Below, piece after piece: positions 63,705 to 64,000 of a stretch of DNA of 64,000 nt (positions are counted from its first letter, which is position 1; every line of letters starts with the position of its first letter). The stretch spans positions 62,001 through 126,000 of the forward strand of contig DGNO01000003.1 of NCBI GenBank assembly GCA_002389665.1, written 5' to 3'. The stretch comes from Rhodobiaceae bacterium UBA4490 (GTDB lineage Bacteria; Pseudomonadota; Alphaproteobacteria; Parvibaculales; Parvibaculaceae). The position numbers were made by a program, and so were the translations under genes. Under the pieces are notes generated by a model. The model saw only the letters and a list, made by a program, of their open reading frames with translations. It made no database searches and had not been told where the DNA came from.

Positions 63705-64000
63705 ATGGAATTGGCAATGGCGGCGGAAGATGCCGCATTCCGCGACGAGGTTCGCGCGTTTCTCGACACCCATCTGACGGACGAGCTGCGCGAGGCGGGC
63801 CGGCTGACGACGAGCGTCTTCACGGACCGCGACTACAACCTCAAATGGCACAAGATTCTTTATGAAAAGGGTTGGGTCGCGCCCAACTGGCCGGAGGAAT
63901 ATGGCGGCACGGGCTGGAGCGAGATGCAGAAATATATCTGGTCGTCCGAATGCGCCCGCGCCCAGACACCGAACCTCTCGCCCATGGGCCTTCGCATGTG
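63705..64000 (+). CDS. Acyl-CoA dehydrogenase, N-terminal part (runs off the window)
   Basis: The visible 98 residues are the N-terminal alpha-helical part of an acyl-CoA dehydrogenase (MELAMAAEDAAFRDEVRAFL, WHKILYEKGWVAPNWPEEYGG, SECARAQTPNLSPMGLRM). Such flavoenzymes oxidise acyl-CoA thioesters; the long ACAD types start this way. The ribosome site GCGAGGAGTTTTCC precedes ATG 63705. The 3' part lies outside the window. It is divergent from the SDR by 137 bases. Confidence 0.9.
   Translation, partial: MELAMAAEDAAFRDEVRAFLDTHLTDELREAGRLTTSVFTDRDYNLKWHKILYEKGWVAPNWPEEYGGTGWSEMQKYIWSSECARAQTPNLSPMGLRM

Overview
The window looks like chromosome of a high-GC alphaproteobacterium, most likely of the order Hyphomicrobiales. 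Three observations point there: the run murA - DUF2948 - hisD - UPF0262 - LMW phosphatase - infA - maf - yacG; a tRNA-His with A73, a G1-U72 pair and no encoded G-1; and several protein types common in that class (DUF2336, DUF6134, DUF4167-like). Acetoacetyl-CoA synthetase, an acyl-CoA dehydrogenase, many SDRs, a haloalkane dehalogenase and an epoxide-hydrolase-like enzyme would suit a fatty-acid or hydrocarbon degrader such as Parvibaculum. That genus-level idea is inference only.

Layout. 0-0.8 kb: the end of a tyrosine recombinase beside the 3' end of tRNA-His, so the right border of an integrated element whose body lies left of the window. 0.9-17 kb: housekeeping and metabolic genes (SNF transporter, hydrolase, PAS histidine kinase, acetoacetyl-CoA synthetase, ABC exporter, AsmA, cupin, SDR, mnmC). 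17-25.7 kb: a sensory island with two tandem soluble globin-MCP-PilZ receptors, a tandem-PAS MCP, an EAL phosphodiesterase, a mini DUF4167 gene and a transmembrane HAMP-MCP; no che genes are present. 25.8-34.3 kb: tRNA-Phe and the conserved minus-strand cell-wall/translation/histidine cluster, with rng and a SIMPL gene inserted and a 51-codon gene at its head. 34.5-46.7 kb: tRNA-Thr, SulP-USP pair, haloalkane dehalogenase, HPF, SDR and photolyase, a TauD/LysR divergon, a LOG protein and a DUF4212/SSS symporter. 46.6-49.7 kb: YggT-like gene, a leader-peptide/terminator arrangement before a Bcr/CflA exporter, and a CPA2 antiporter. 49.8-52.7 kb: btuFCD behind a cobalamin riboswitch. 52.8-64 kb: DUF3237, MazG-like, globin, class I ribonucleotide reductase (nrdAB), proline iminopeptidase, phosphatase, choice-of-anchor I protein, DUF2336 protein, SDR and the start of an acyl-CoA dehydrogenase.

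How parts work together. The sensory island combines oxygen or redox sensing (protoglobin, PAS) with c-di-GMP binding (PilZ) and c-di-GMP breakdown (EAL), and the first globin receptor has an FNR/FixK-like site upstream. The most unusual regulatory element is at 47.0-47.2 kb: a 31-codon ORF with a strong ribosome binding site, an 8-nt segment one base after its stop that can pair with the loop and stem of a following intrinsic terminator, and then the drug-exporter gene. This is the layout of ribosome-mediated attenuation.
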